Origin: Erysipelotrichaceae bacterium | Lineage (GTDB): Bacteria; Bacillota_I; Bacilli_A; Erysipelotrichales; Erysipelotrichaceae | Assembly: GCA_024709285.1 (NCBI GenBank) | Contig: JANJWY010000160.1 | Coordinates: 1-6,792, forward strand | Direction: 5' to 3' | Length of the DNA: 6,792 nucleotides | Shown here: positions 6,481-6,792 of the stretch, one piece after another | Layout of the letters: every line of letters begins with the position of its first letter | Numbering within the stretch: position 1 is the stretch's first letter | Position numbers and translations under genes: made by a program | Notes under the pieces: model-generated | Database searches by the model: none | Told to the model about the DNA's origin: nothing | The model's input: the letters and a program-made list of their open reading frames with translations, nothing else

Positions 6481-6502
6481 AAGGGCTGAAATGCCCTTTT
6501 TT
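6481..6502 (+). terminator. Intrinsic terminator of the GH13 gene
   Basis: AAGGGC (6481-6486) pairs with GCCCTT (6493-6498) around a 6-nt loop, and the T run continues to 6502. It begins 6 nt after the TAG stop, as expected for the end of the GH13 transcript. Confidence 0.88.
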
Positions 6503-6514
6503 ATTAACTAAAGT

Positions 6515-6538
6515 AAAAAAGCAGAGTTCTGCTTTTTT
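6515..6538. terminator. Bidirectional terminator between converging genes
   Basis: A GCAG/CTGC stem (6521-6524 with 6529-6532) is flanked by six A on the left and six T on the right. Both strands therefore give a hairpin with a U tail. It ends 3 nt from the stop of the minus-strand gene at 6542, so it is probably the terminator of that gene and a back-up for the GH13 transcript. Confidence 0.82.
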
Positions 6539-6541
6539 AGA

Positions 6542-6792
6542 TTAATCCGTAATTTTAGTCATTGTGGCAGGAAAGTCGTAATCTGCGATAGGTAGAATCT
6601 GCCCAAATGCACTGAATCCAATCTGTGAACCTTTGTGCATAATTCCGTACTTTAGGTATATTTGCTTGGTCTGTCCATTATCATACTTTATATACAGTGT
6701 TTTGGCATCAGGAAATCTATCCGCAAAAAATGTTATGCCTTGTTCCTCTGAAGATTTGACTCGATATGATTTTCCGTTTCTGTCAAACGAAA
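6542..6792 (-). CDS. Unrecognised protein, C-terminal 82 residues only
   Basis: The minus strand is open from the right edge to a TAA at 6542-6544, giving 82 residues with no start in a plausible place, so the gene begins beyond the window. I do not recognise the family. The fragment is rich in alternating hydrophobic and polar residues (for example TLYIKYDNGQTKQIYLKYG) suggestive of beta strands, has no obvious membrane segment and no cysteine, and ends PATMTKITD. It uses ATA for isoleucine several times, a codon scarce in the GH13 and transketolase genes, and looks more AT-rich. Support for being real comes from the uninterrupted frame up to the edge and the hairpin terminator placed directly after its stop. 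It converges on the GH13 gene and so need not share its function. Confidence 0.6.
   Translation of the reverse strand, partial: SFDRNGKSYRVKSSEEQGITFFADRFPDAKTLYIKYDNGQTKQIYLKYGIMHKGSQIGFSAFGQILPIADYDFPATMTKITD

Overview
The window reads as ordinary chromosome of a Bacillota-type (Firmicutes) bacterium, by eye with mid-40s percent GC. Supporting signs are Shine-Dalgarno sequences of the GGAG/GAGGTG type, sigma-A-like -10 boxes, compact U-tailed intrinsic terminators, a split two-gene transketolase, and cre/LacI-family-like palindromes upstream of carbohydrate genes. Tryptophan is encoded by TGG, and TGA ends the transketolase C-subunit just before its terminator, so the standard bacterial code applies and not the Mycoplasma code. 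A member of, or near, Erysipelotrichia is a guess I cannot test from the sequence.

Layout, left to right. Positions 1-938 (minus) hold the first 312 codons of an MFS transporter whose C-terminus lies beyond the window. It begins 3 nt after the stop of a MalE-like extracellular solute-binding protein (942-2294, minus), so the two look like one translationally coupled unit. A hairpin terminator (2360-2382, minus) separates this unit from the transketolase pair: C-terminal subunit (2390-3322) and N-terminal subunit (3324-4142), both minus and 1 nt apart. The 241-nt stretch 4143-4383 is a divergent control region. It holds a -10 box for the transketolase operon, an extended -10 for the rightward gene, and three palindromic sites resembling CcpA cre or other LacI-family operators. 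Rightward, 4384-6474 encodes a cytoplasmic GH13 (alpha-amylase superfamily) enzyme with intact catalytic residues but a non-canonical conserved region I. It is followed by its own terminator and then a second, bidirectional terminator. The latter also serves a converging, unrecognised gene whose last 82 codons occupy 6542-6792 (minus). No gene-free stretch exceeds 300 bases, and I saw no RNA gene, insertion sequence or CRISPR array.

Working together (inference): the solute-binding protein and MFS transporter would handle uptake or sensing of an alpha-glucan or oligosaccharide, the GH13 enzyme would process such a sugar in the cytoplasm, and transketolase would feed the non-oxidative pentose phosphate pathway. 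The divergent operator-rich region suggests that transketolase and GH13 genes respond to a common sugar signal. I found no clear evidence of a wholly new system. The most unusual points are the solute-binding protein/MFS coupling without ABC permeases, the atypical GH13 enzyme, and the three-operator divergent promoter.
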